Of a stretch of DNA of 62,395 nt, positions 27,756 through 35,523 are shown piece after piece. A program made the translations under genes and the position numbers. The DNA is from Chromatiaceae bacterium (GTDB lineage: Bacteria > Pseudomonadota > Gammaproteobacteria > Chromatiales > Chromatiaceae). The stretch's first letter is position 1; every line of letters starts with the position of its first letter. The notes beneath the pieces are model-generated. The model worked only from the letters and a program-made list of their open reading frames with translations. It ran no database searches and was not told the DNA's origin. The stretch covers positions 1-62,395 of the forward strand of contig JAJDNF010000061.1 in NCBI GenBank assembly GCA_022340805.1, in the 5' to 3' direction.

Positions 27756-27843
27756 CAAGCGGATTCGCCCGCTGTTCTGCCGCGCGGGGCCGAGTCTAGC
27801 GCCAAAACCTGCGACCGGTCGCGGTCACTGCGCGCCGCCAAAT

Positions 27844-27858
27844 GCGCAAATTTGTCCT
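27844..27858 (-). promoter_or_regulatory. Candidate activator-binding site (UAS-B)
   Basis: The minus strand reads AGGACAAATTTGCGC. It forms an inverted pair with UAS-C, centre to centre 33 bases (about three helical turns). This is the arrangement expected for cooperative binding by an NtrC-type dimer pair. Confidence 0.6.
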
Positions 27859-27876
27859 CATTGGTGTCACCAGGGT

Positions 27877-27891
27877 GGGACAATTTGGCGC
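27877..27891 (+). promoter_or_regulatory. Candidate activator-binding site (UAS-C)
   Basis: GGGACAATTTGGCGC, the inverted partner of UAS-B. Its centre is about 98 bases upstream of the predicted start of the DUF3305-fdh operon, a typical enhancer distance for sigma-54 promoters. Confidence 0.6.
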
Positions 27892-27955
27892 AATAGCTGC
27901 CGTGCACGCGAGGCTTGGTTGCATTGCTGCGCACGCCGCCTGCGTGTGCAGGCTC

Positions 27956-27971
27956 TGGTACGCAACTTGCT
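27956..27971 (+). promoter_or_regulatory. Sigma-54 (-24/-12) promoter for the DUF3305-formate dehydrogenase operon
   Basis: TGGTACGcaacTTGCT matches the TGGYACG-N4-TTGCW consensus without a mismatch and has exact GG-N10-GC spacing. The predicted start near 27982 is about 21 nt before the ATG at 28003. It is the strongest sigma-54 element in the window. Confidence 0.8.
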
Positions 27972-28002
27972 CGAGTCCGCGGATATGCACAGGGGCCAGT
28001 AG

Positions 28003-28524
28003 ATGACGGACACGACTTCCGAACCGCAGGTGACAGAAATCGGCCACCTTCCGGTCGTGGTCATCCTGGAGCGTCGGATCGCCACCAGCCGCTGGGCGGA
28101 TTATGTATGGAGCGCGGCCGGGATAACGGTCGGTCGCGGCACCGGTGGCACCGACCGTCTGCCGCATTTGATCCGCGAGGATCAGAATACCGCCTATTTC
28201 GCCGTCGAAGGACTCGAAGTCGCGTTGTACGTCGACGAATGCGAGAGCTACTACTACAACCTGATCAGCGACGCCCCGCAGGCCTACGTGCTGGCTCACG
28301 CGGCCGATGACAGCGCACAACCGCAGCCATTCCGCGTCAGCATGAGTTTCGATGAGGCACATGCCTACCTGGAGGGTGACGATCAGGTCTATGCCGTCGC
28401 TGTTCCAGCCGAGCTGTATCGCTGGACCGAGGCATTCGTGATTGCCAACTATTTCCCCGAGAAGAAGCGCAAGCGCAAGCTGCGCGACTGGACCGCAGAC
28501 GACTCCGTGGATCCGGCATCATGA
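28003..28524 (+). CDS. DUF3305-family protein, formate dehydrogenase operon
   Basis: 173 aa, cytosolic, no cysteines clustered for metal binding. It matches my recollection of DUF3305 proteins, found almost only beside formate dehydrogenase genes (HLPVVVILERRIATSRWADY, then EDQNTAYFAVEGLEVALYVDE). The C-terminus is basic (EKKRKRKLRDW). It is the first gene of the operon and overlaps the next start by four bases (ATGA). The biochemical role is unknown. Its place ahead of all structural genes suggests an assembly factor, which is inference. Confidence 0.8.
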   Translation: MTDTTSEPQVTEIGHLPVVVILERRIATSRWADYVWSAAGITVGRGTGGTDRLPHLIREDQNTAYFAVEGLEVALYVDECESYYYNLISDAPQAYVLAHAADDSAQPQPFRVSMSFDEAHAYLEGDDQVYAVAVPAELYRWTEAFVIANYFPEKKRKRKLRDWTADDSVDPAS

Positions 28525-29099
28525 GCGACAAGCCGCGCCCCCTGCCCGCTGAAGAAGAGCTGCCGCGGCCGGATGAGTCATTCCTGCAGCGCTTCCACCG
28601 CCGCAAGATGGAGGCCCGCCAGAAGGATCTGCAGGAGATCCCCGACCACGCTGGCGACGACGTCGCGACGGTCGCCGCCGATGACGAGATTGAGCCCGAC
28701 CCCGAGCCAACCGATGCGGACATGCCCCCACTGGAATCGCTGACCGCAGATTCCGACTATCGTGGCTTCATGTCTTCCAAGGTCAGTGAGTCACTGCGCC
28801 GAGCGGCCCTGAAGAAGCTGTTTCTCAGCGCCCAGTTCAACGTCATCGACGAACTCGACGACTACGCCGAGGACTTCACCACCTTCCAGGCGCTGGGCGA
28901 CCTGGTGACCGCGGATATGCGTCACCAGATCGAGGTACAGGCACGCAAAAGCGCCGAGGCCTTGGGCCGGTCGATGCTGGAGGACGAATCAGGGGCAGAC
29001 GAACAGCATCCGGCCGGCACGGAAAGTCAGTCGGCGGCGGCCGAACCGGTGACCGCCGACGCGGCAGACGAGACGCCGCCCGAATCAACACAGACCTGA
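28521..29099 (+). CDS. DUF3306-family protein, formate dehydrogenase operon
   Basis: 192 aa, highly acidic. The conserved core is LRRAALKKLFLSAQFNVIDELDDYAEDFT at about 93-121 (an 18-residue part, ALKKLFLSAQFNVIDELD, is the most typical of DUF3306). It is flanked by glutamate/aspartate-rich, low-complexity termini that are probably disordered. It is translationally coupled to the DUF3305 gene and 20 bp upstream of the ferredoxin-like gene. Function is unknown; the constant pairing with DUF3305 implies a joint role in making formate dehydrogenase. Confidence 0.8.
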   Translation: MSDKPRPLPAEEELPRPDESFLQRFHRRKMEARQKDLQEIPDHAGDDVATVAADDEIEPDPEPTDADMPPLESLTADSDYRGFMSSKVSESLRRAALKKLFLSAQFNVIDELDDYAEDFTTFQALGDLVTADMRHQIEVQARKSAEALGRSMLEDESGADEQHPAGTESQSAAAEPVTADAADETPPESTQT

Positions 29100-29119
29100 G
29101 CGAGGAGCAGCAAGCACGC

Positions 29120-30775
29120 ATGTCGGAACCCGAACACACCTTGCAGAACACGCGCAACACCCGGGCGCGCGCTGCCGCGCAGTCCGCCGTCGAGCGGCTC
29201 GTCGTCGAGCCCACCGGGGTCGTGCACTTCAGCTCGCGCGGGCGCGTGGTCGTGATCGGCGGCGAAGAGGCGCAATGGCTGGCCGCCCGCCTGCAGCCAC
29301 CGCTGCACGCCGAGATACTGTTGACCGAGGGCGACGAGGATGCCGGCGTGCCAACGACCTCCCTGGGAGGCCGGAATCTGACGATCTCGGGCCACCTGGG
29401 CGCATTCACACTCGAACTCGGCGAGAAAGACAGACACAACCACCAATCGCTCCATACCGACATGGTCCTGGACCTGGGCGCCGAACCGCTCATCGACACC
29501 GAGCTGCCGCCACCGGGATACTGGCACTTCGGCCGCGAACCCCAGGACCTCGACGCGGCGCAGCTTGCCGTCGACGGGATGGTCGGCACCTTCGAGAAGC
29601 CAAGGTACTTTGCCTACGATCCCGCCATCTGCGCGCATGCCAGGTCCGGGCAGAACGGTTGCCGTCGGTGCATCGACGCGTGCCCGGCCGAGGCGATCAT
29701 CTCGATCGGCGAACAGGTCGAGGTGAACCCGAACCTTTGCCAGGGCGGCGGCATCTGCGCCACTGTCTGTCCCACCGGTGCGATGCGTTATGCCTATCCG
29801 GGCCCGGCCGACACCGCCGAACGCGTTCGGCTGCTGCTGCTCAGCTACCTGGATGCCGGCGGCGCGGACCCGGTAATCATGTTTATCGCCGAGACAGACG
29901 TCGCCGACCTGCCACCGACTCCGCCGAACCTGCTGCTGGTCGTGCTCGAGGAACTGGCCAGTGTCGGTCACGAAATATGGCTGGCCGCGATCGCCTGGGG
30001 TGCGCGCCGCGTGCTGCTCGTGGATGGCGGCTCGGTCCCGGACAGGGCCCGCGCGGCCCTCGATCGGCAGATCGCGTTCAGTCACGACCTGCTGCGCGGG
30101 CTCGGGCTACCGAGCGATGCGCTGCAGGCGGTCGACAGCCACGCCATCCCGGTGGAACAGCCGCCAGACACCGGCATCACCGCCGGCGATGCAGCCCGGT
30201 TCGCAGCCGTCGACGGCAAGCGCCAGCTGGCAGGCCTCGCGCTCGACTTCTTATGGGGGCGGCCGGGTACCCGACCGGACAGTTTTGCGATCCTGCCCGG
30301 CGCCCCCTACGGACGCATCCAGGTGGACGCGGAAAGGTGCACGCTGTGCATGAGTTGCACCTCCGTGTGCCCGGCCCAGGCAGTCAGTGCCGGCGACGAA
30401 ACCCCTCGCCTGGTGTTCTATGAGGCGAACTGCGTGCAATGCAGCATCTGCGCGAACAGCTGCCCCGAACGGGCCATCACGCTCGAGGCGCGCTATATGG
30501 CGGACCCCGAACAACGCCGCCAGCCGGTGGTATTGTACGAAGAGCCGCCATTCTGCTGCGTTGTCTGTGGCAAGCCGTTTGCGACCCGCCGGGTCATCGA
30601 CAACATCCTCGCCAAGCTGGTCGGGCATGCGATGTTCCAGAGCGAACGCGCGCGGCGCCGGCTGCAGATGTGCGAGGACTGCCGCGTGGTAGATGCGGTA
30701 CAGGACAGCGAGGCGATGCAGGCCGGCGTGTTTGCCAATAGCCCCCACAAGACCGACAGCGAACGCCCATCATGA
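29120..30775 (+). CDS. Multi-cluster 4Fe-4S ferredoxin-like protein
   Basis: 551 aa, cytosolic. It has four CxxCxxCxxxC-type motifs: near 182 (CRRCIDACPAEAI), near 208 (an atypical CQGGGICATVCP), near 407 (CTLCMSCTSVCPAQAV) and near 438 (CVQCSICANSCPERAI). A C-terminal pair (CCVVCGKPF and CEDCR) could bind a further metal. A Rossmann-like segment lies between the cluster pairs (LLLVVLEELASVGHEIWLAA). Such proteins accompany this type of formate dehydrogenase. The role may be electron transfer or cluster delivery. Its stop overlaps the TorD-like start by four bases. Confidence 0.8.
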   Translation: MSEPEHTLQNTRNTRARAAAQSAVERLVVEPTGVVHFSSRGRVVVIGGEEAQWLAARLQPPLHAEILLTEGDEDAGVPTTSLGGRNLTISGHLGAFTLELGEKDRHNHQSLHTDMVLDLGAEPLIDTELPPPGYWHFGREPQDLDAAQLAVDGMVGTFEKPRYFAYDPAICAHARSGQNGCRRCIDACPAEAIISIGEQVEVNPNLCQGGGICATVCPTGAMRYAYPGPADTAERVRLLLLSYLDAGGADPVIMFIAETDVADLPPTPPNLLLVVLEELASVGHEIWLAAIAWGARRVLLVDGGSVPDRARAALDRQIAFSHDLLRGLGLPSDALQAVDSHAIPVEQPPDTGITAGDAARFAAVDGKRQLAGLALDFLWGRPGTRPDSFAILPGAPYGRIQVDAERCTLCMSCTSVCPAQAVSAGDETPRLVFYEANCVQCSICANSCPERAITLEARYMADPEQRRQPVVLYEEPPFCCVVCGKPFATRRVIDNILAKLVGHAMFQSERARRRLQMCEDCRVVDAVQDSEAMQAGVFANSPHKTDSERPS

Positions 30776-31407
30776 GTACACAGATGCCGCAGCAAACCCC
30801 ACAGGCCCCTCGCAGTTCCGCCGACCCACTCGCCGAGGAACAGGCGCGCAGGGCCAGCCTGTACGGGCTGCTGGCCGCGCTGTTGCGCGACGTCCCGGAC
30901 GATCGGGTACTGGACTATACGCGCCAACTGGAGGCCGACGACCCCAAGGACAAGGGCGAACTTGCGGTCGCGCTCGGGACGCTGGCGCTGGCGGCGCGGC
31001 ACAGCTCCCTGGCGTCGGTGCGCGAAGAATACCACCGCCTGTTTATCGGCCTCGGGCGCGGCGAACTGGTTCCGTTCGGGTCCTGGTATCAGACCGGTTT
31101 CCTGATGGAGCGGCCGCTGGCTCTATTGCGCGCGGACCTGCGCCAGCTCGGGTTCGAGCGCGCCGAAGATGTTCACGAGCCCGAGGACCATATCGCGGCG
31201 CTGTGCGAGGTCATGTCGCTGTTGATCCAGGACGGCACCGAGGTCCAGGTGCAGCGGCAGTTCTTCGACAGCCATATCGGCAATTGGGCGGGCGCCTTTT
31301 TCGCCGACCTGGCACAGGCCGATTCGGCGGTCTTGTATCGATCGGTGGCGCGGCTGGGGATCGTCTTTTTGTCCCTGGAGGCCACCTACCTGTCCCTGCT
31401 TGACTAG
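30772..31407 (+). CDS. TorD/DmsD-family redox enzyme chaperone
   Basis: 211 aa, all-helical. It carries the family pattern EEYHRLFIGLGRGELVPFGSW and the later EPEDHIAALCEVMSLL block (E-P-x-D-H motif). Such chaperones hold the Tat signal of a molybdoenzyme until the cofactor is inserted. The expected client is FdhA, encoded 420 bp downstream, whose Tat motif is intact. It is translationally coupled to the preceding Fe-S gene. Confidence 0.88.
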   Translation: MSTQMPQQTPQAPRSSADPLAEEQARRASLYGLLAALLRDVPDDRVLDYTRQLEADDPKDKGELAVALGTLALAARHSSLASVREEYHRLFIGLGRGELVPFGSWYQTGFLMERPLALLRADLRQLGFERAEDVHEPEDHIAALCEVMSLLIQDGTEVQVQRQFFDSHIGNWAGAFFADLAQADSAVLYRSVARLGIVFLSLEATYLSLLD

Positions 31408-31419
31408 ACAAATTGTTAC
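31405..31419 (+). promoter_or_regulatory. Weak candidate activator site upstream of fdhA
   Basis: TAGACAAATTGTTAC matches 11 of 15 positions of the motif shared by UAS-A, B and C. It is centred about 113 bases before the predicted start of the internal sigma-54 promoter. The match is weaker than the others and overlaps the torD stop region. Confidence 0.35.
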
Positions 31420-31475
31420 ACCGGGCAACGAGAACCCATAAGCGACATAAAGCGATGCCCATTTAGACCCAAATT

Positions 31476-31498
31476 GGTTGTTATTTTCCCCAACAACC
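31476..31498 (+). promoter_or_regulatory. Inverted repeat just upstream of the fdhA sigma-54 promoter
   Basis: GGTTGTT and AACAACC flank a nine-base AT/C-rich loop and end one base before the TGG of the -24 element. It could be a hairpin ending upstream transcripts or a protein-binding site close to the promoter. No long T-tract follows. Confidence 0.4.
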
Positions 31499-31514
31499 TG
31501 GCGTGTGGCTTGCA
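31499..31514 (+). promoter_or_regulatory. Internal sigma-54 (-24/-12) promoter for the TAT peptide/fdhABC genes
   Basis: TGGCGTGtggcTTGCA has exact GG-N10-GC spacing and only one deviation in the -24 half. The predicted start near 31525 leaves a 75-nt leader to the ATG at 31600. It would allow structural genes to be expressed above the assembly genes. Confidence 0.65.
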
Positions 31515-31530
31515 CATATCAAATATGTGC
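31512..31530. promoter_or_regulatory. Perfect palindrome overlapping the -12 element and start site
   Basis: GCACATAT-CAA-ATATGTGC: eight-base arms with a three-base spacer. The left arm shares the GCA of the -12 element and the right arm spans the predicted transcription start. The placement fits an operator at which a repressor would block sigma-54 polymerase. The binding protein is unknown. Confidence 0.5.
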
Positions 31531-31599
31531 GGCCCGGGTCACTCGGCGAGCAGCACATTAACTGCCGAACCAGCGAAGTGCATTACAGGAGCCATTGCC

Positions 31600-31806
31600 A
31601 TGAAGAATCCCAAGCAGCAGGTCTCGCATTCACGGCGCGAATTCTTGCGCGAAGCCGGCGTTTCGGGAGGTCTGGCGGCGGCCGCCGTCGGTCTGCCCGG
31701 CATTGCCTTGGCCGAGGCTCCACAGGGCGACGCAGATCAGAAGCCGGAACAGGGTTACCGGCTGACCCAACACATTCTCGACTACTACAAGAGTGCTGCC
31801 AGCTGA
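31600..31806 (+). CDS. Small twin-arginine signal protein of formate dehydrogenase regions
   Basis: 68 aa. It has a twin-arginine motif near the start (SRREFLREAGVSGGLAAAAV) and a short tail with no cysteine or domain. It matches the small 'formate dehydrogenase region TAT target' family, found just upstream of fdhA in similar operons. ATG at 31600, preceded by an AGGAG-like site. Whether it is a cargo, a decoy or an escort for Tat export is not known. It precedes fdhA by 24 bp. Confidence 0.85.
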   Translation: MKNPKQQVSHSRREFLREAGVSGGLAAAAVGLPGIALAEAPQGDADQKPEQGYRLTQHILDYYKSAAS

Positions 31807-31830
31807 GCCACGCCCGACGAGGAGCGCAAC

Positions 31831-34761
31831 ATGAAACTGAAAAAGATTTCCGATCAGGTCGGCACGGCTGCGGCCACCCAGACACCAAACACAGCGCATG
31901 GCGAGACAGGACGCAAGCTCAGCCGGCGCGACTTCCTGCGCCACTCGGGCATCCTGGCCGGAGGAACGGCGCTGGCCACCGGCCTGGCCCCGGGCATGAT
32001 GCGCAAGGTCCAGGCGGCGCCGGGCGCAGCCGCCGGCGAGGCCACATCAGTCCGCACCATCTGTACCCACTGCTCGGTCGGCTGCGGCGTCATCGCAGAG
32101 GTTAAAAACGGCGTGTGGACAGGCCAGGAACCTGCCTTTGATCACCCGTTCAACCTCGGGGCTCACTGCGCCAAGGGCGCCGCGGTGCGCGAGCATGGCC
32201 ATGGCGATCGGCGCCTGAAATACCCGACCAAGCTGGTCGGCGGCAAGTGGCAGAAGGTGTCCTGGGACGAGGCAATCAACGACATCGGGGACCAGCTGGC
32301 GAAGATTCGCGAGCAATCCGGACCGGATTCCGTGTACTGGCTCGGCTCGGCGAAGTTCAACAACGAGCAGGCCTACCTGTACCGCAAGTTCGCCGCGATG
32401 TGGGGCACGAACAACGTCGACCACCAGGCGCGCATCTGTCACTCCACCACCGTAGCCGGGGTTGCGAACACCTGGGGCTACGGGGCGATGACCAACAGCT
32501 ACAACGACATCCACAAATCCAGGGCGATACTGCTGATCGGCTCCAACCCGGCCGAGGCACACCCGGTATCGCTGCAGCACATCCTCAAGGCCAAAGAGGA
32601 AAACAACGCACAGGTCATCGTGATCGATCCGCGTTTTACCCGCACTGCCGCACACGCCAACCACTTCCTGCGCCTGCGCCCGGGCACCGACGTGCCGTTG
32701 ATCTGGGGCATGATGTATCACATCTTCAAGAACGGCTGGGAGGACAAGGAGTACATTCGGCAGCGCGTCTACGGGATGGACGAGGTCAAGGCCGAGGTCG
32801 CCAAGTGGACGCCCGACGAGGTCGAGCGCGTAACCGGCGTGCCGGAAAACCAGGTCTATGCGGCCGCCAAGGCGATGGCCGACAACAGGCCGGGTACCTT
32901 CATCTGGTGTATGGGCGGCACCCAGCACACGATCGGCAACAACAACACCCGCGCCTACTGCGCCTTCCAGCTGGCACTGGGCAATATCGGCGTGTCCGGC
33001 GGCGGCGCCAACATCTTCCGCGGCCACGACAATGTGCAGGGCGCAACCGACCTCGGCGTGCTGGCCGACACCTTGCCCGGCTATTACGGTCTGGCGCCCG
33101 GCTCCTGGGGACACTGGGCCAGGGTCTGGGACCTGGATCCCGCCTGGATCAAGAGCCGCTTCGACAACGTGGCCTATGACAAGGACGGCAAGGAATACAT
33201 CGGCGAATACGACGAGAAGGACAAGGCCGAGCACGTCATGAACACCAAGGGTATCCCGGTGTCACGCTGGATCGACGGGGTCCTGGAAGACAAGGGTGCC
33301 ATCGCGCAGCGCGACAATGTCCGCGCGATGTTCATGTGGGGGCACGCACCCAACTCGCAGACCCGCGGCCCGGAGATGAAGAAGGCCATGGAAAAGCTCG
33401 ACCTGCTGGTCGTGGTCGATCCCTATCCGACAATTTCGGCCGTGATGCACGACCGCACCGACGGTGTCTACCTGCTGCCGGCCAGCACGCAGTTCGAGAC
33501 ATACGGGTCGGTCACGGCATCCAACCGCTCGATCCAATGGCGCGACAAGGTCATCGAGCCGTTGTTCGAATCGTTGCCCGATCACACGATCATGTACAAG
33601 CTGGCCAAGAAGCTCGGCTTTGCCGATGAGTTCACCAAGCACATCGCGGTCAACAACGACGAGCCGCTGATCGAGGACATCACCCGCGAGTTCAACCGCG
33701 GCATGTGGACCATCGGCTACACCGGCCAGAGTCCGGAGCGTCTGAAGCTGCACCAGCAGAACTGGGGCACCTTCGACTACACCAGCCTCAAGGCCGAGGG
33801 TGGGCCCGCGGACGGCGATTTCTACGGCCTGCCATGGCCGAGTTGGGGCACGCCGGAGATGAAGCATCCGGGCACCCCGAACCTGTACGACACCAGCCTG
33901 CCGGTGGCCGAGGGAGGGCTTACCTTCCGTGCCCGCTTCGGCGTCGAGCGCAATGGCGTGAATCTGCTCGCCGAAGACAGCTATTCGGTCGGGTCGGACA
34001 TCAAGGACGGCTATCCGGAGTTCACCGACGCACTGCTGAAGAAACTCGGCTGGTGGGACGACCTGACGGATGCCGAAAAGGCGGCCGCCGAGGGCAAGAA
34101 CTGGAAGACCGACCTGTCCGGCGGTATCCAGCGCGTCGCGATCAAGCACGGCTGTGCGCCGTTCGGCAACGCCAAGGCACGCACGGTGGTGTGGACCTTC
34201 CCCGATCCGGTGCCAATCCATCGCGAACCGCTGTATACCAACCGGCGCGACCTGGTCGAGAAGTACCCGACCTATGAGGACCGCAAGTCGTTCTGGCGCC
34301 TGCCCACGCGCTACGCCTCGATCCAGGCCAAGGACTACTCGAAGGAGTTTCCGATCATCCTGACCTCGGGGCGCCTGGTCGAATACGAGGGTGGTGGCGA
34401 CGAGACGCGGTCGAATCCGTGGCTGGCCGAGTTGCAGCAGGATATGTTCGTAGAACTGCATCCACGCGACGCCAACAATGGCGGCATCAAGGATGGTGAC
34501 GACGTATGGATCGAGAGCACAGAGGGTGCGCGCATTAAGGTGAAGGCGATGGTCACCCGCCGTGTCGCTTCAGGGGTGGCCTTTACGCCGTTCCACTTCG
34601 GTGGGCACTTCGAGGGCAAGGATCTGCGTGACAAGTATCCTGCCGGATGCGACCCCTACGTGTTGGGCGAGGCCTGCAATACCGCGTTCACCTACGGCTA
34701 CGACTCGGTGACGCAGATGCAGGAAACCAAATGTACCCTTTGCCGCATCTCCAAGGCTTGA
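31831..34761 (+). CDS. fdhA: Formate dehydrogenase catalytic (alpha) subunit, bis-MGD, Tat-exported
   Basis: Oxidises formate to CO2 at a Mo(or W)-bis-MGD site. 976 aa. A Tat signal is at about 30-55 (SRRDFLRHSG). The [4Fe-4S] cysteines are 78, 81 and 85 (CTHCSVGC) plus 113 (AHCAKG). The active-site residue is Cys203 in QARICHSTTVAG, where selenocysteine occurs in E. coli FdnG, so this is a Cys enzyme with no in-frame UGA. The C-terminal domain has the dinucleotide-binding block TSGRLVEYEGGGDETRSNPW. The Tat signal and FdhC partner place it in the periplasm, attached to the membrane. Confidence 0.95.
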   Translation: MKLKKISDQVGTAAATQTPNTAHGETGRKLSRRDFLRHSGILAGGTALATGLAPGMMRKVQAAPGAAAGEATSVRTICTHCSVGCGVIAEVKNGVWTGQEPAFDHPFNLGAHCAKGAAVREHGHGDRRLKYPTKLVGGKWQKVSWDEAINDIGDQLAKIREQSGPDSVYWLGSAKFNNEQAYLYRKFAAMWGTNNVDHQARICHSTTVAGVANTWGYGAMTNSYNDIHKSRAILLIGSNPAEAHPVSLQHILKAKEENNAQVIVIDPRFTRTAAHANHFLRLRPGTDVPLIWGMMYHIFKNGWEDKEYIRQRVYGMDEVKAEVAKWTPDEVERVTGVPENQVYAAAKAMADNRPGTFIWCMGGTQHTIGNNNTRAYCAFQLALGNIGVSGGGANIFRGHDNVQGATDLGVLADTLPGYYGLAPGSWGHWARVWDLDPAWIKSRFDNVAYDKDGKEYIGEYDEKDKAEHVMNTKGIPVSRWIDGVLEDKGAIAQRDNVRAMFMWGHAPNSQTRGPEMKKAMEKLDLLVVVDPYPTISAVMHDRTDGVYLLPASTQFETYGSVTASNRSIQWRDKVIEPLFESLPDHTIMYKLAKKLGFADEFTKHIAVNNDEPLIEDITREFNRGMWTIGYTGQSPERLKLHQQNWGTFDYTSLKAEGGPADGDFYGLPWPSWGTPEMKHPGTPNLYDTSLPVAEGGLTFRARFGVERNGVNLLAEDSYSVGSDIKDGYPEFTDALLKKLGWWDDLTDAEKAAAEGKNWKTDLSGGIQRVAIKHGCAPFGNAKARTVVWTFPDPVPIHREPLYTNRRDLVEKYPTYEDRKSFWRLPTRYASIQAKDYSKEFPIILTSGRLVEYEGGGDETRSNPWLAELQQDMFVELHPRDANNGGIKDGDDVWIESTEGARIKVKAMVTRRVASGVAFTPFHFGGHFEGKDLRDKYPAGCDPYVLGEACNTAFTYGYDSVTQMQETKCTLCRISKA

Positions 34762-34774
34762 GGAGGACTCAGAC

Positions 34775-35404
34775 ATGGCAAACATGAAGTTCTACTGCGA
34801 CGCAGAACGCTGCATCGAATGCAATGCCTGTGTTACGGCCTGCAAGAACGCGAACGAGGTGCCCTGGGGTGTCAACCGCCGCCGGGTCGTGACCATCAAG
34901 GACGGTGAACCGGGCGAGCGCTCGCTGTCGGTGGCCTGTATGCACTGCTCCGATGCGCCCTGTGCAGCGGTCTGCCCGGTGGATTGCTTCTACACCACCG
35001 AAGACGGCATCGTGCTGCACGACAAGGACATCTGTATCGGCTGCGGCTACTGCTTCTACGCCTGCCCATTCGGGGCGCCGCAGTTCCCGAAGGCCGGGGC
35101 ATTTGCCTCGCGCGGCAAGATGGACAAATGTACCTTCTGTGCCGGCGGACCGAAGGAGACCGGCAGCGCCGACGAACACCGCATGTACGGCGCCAACCGC
35201 ATCGCCGAAGGCAAGCTGCCGCTGTGCGCCGAGATGTGCGCGACCAAGGCCCTGCTCGCCGGCGATGCCGATGTCGTGTCGGAGATCTACCGCAAGCGGA
35301 TCATCAACCGCGGCGCCTCGGTGCTGAACTGGGGTGTGAACTACGACAAGGCCAGCCTGCGCGCGCCGCGCGACATGTCAGGCAAGGCCAGCAGCGAGGG
35401 CTAA
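34775..35404 (+). CDS. fdhB: Formate dehydrogenase iron-sulfur (beta) subunit
   Basis: Carries electrons from FdhA to the membrane subunit. 209 aa. There are four [4Fe-4S] motifs: CIECNACVTAC, the set CMHCSDAPCAAVCPVDC, CIGCGYCFYACPFG, and the split set CTFC with CAEMC. No signal peptide, so it is exported together with FdhA by the Tat system. It also lacks the C-terminal anchor helix of E. coli FdnH. It is 13 bp after fdhA. Confidence 0.93.
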   Translation: MANMKFYCDAERCIECNACVTACKNANEVPWGVNRRRVVTIKDGEPGERSLSVACMHCSDAPCAAVCPVDCFYTTEDGIVLHDKDICIGCGYCFYACPFGAPQFPKAGAFASRGKMDKCTFCAGGPKETGSADEHRMYGANRIAEGKLPLCAEMCATKALLAGDADVVSEIYRKRIINRGASVLNWGVNYDKASLRAPRDMSGKASSEG

Positions 35405-35409
35405 GCGAG

Positions 35410-35511
35410 GCGCGGCTTGCCGGGTCTGGAATGCCCCGGCAGCCGCGTTACTCGGACCAGTCGATCTTGCGACTGGCAGAGCGAGAATCATAACAACTGG
35501 TCGCGCCAGTC
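35410..35511 (+). promoter_or_regulatory. Tandem, partly interchangeable hairpins between fdhB and fdhC
   Basis: A strong interrupted stem (CGCGGC/GCCGGG with CCCGGC/GCCGCG, 35411-35447) is followed by CCAGTCG-N6-CGACTGG (35457-35476) and ACTGG-TCGCG-CCAGT (35496-35510). The last hairpin ends just before the AGGAG ribosome-binding site at 35512-35516. Because CCAGT and ACTGG each occur twice, the second and third hairpins can exchange partners. This could tune translation or mRNA stability of fdhC. Confidence 0.45.
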
Positions 35512-35523
35512 AGGAGTAAAGCG

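Noticed and set aside
32437..32445. Possible selenocysteine site in formate dehydrogenase
   Set aside because: The codon at the position of the E. coli selenocysteine encodes Cys (TGT, residue 203); there is no in-frame TGA and no need for SECIS.
32047..34461. Two minus-strand frames (395 and 399 aa) inside fdhA
   Set aside because: Shadow frames of a very clear molybdoenzyme gene.
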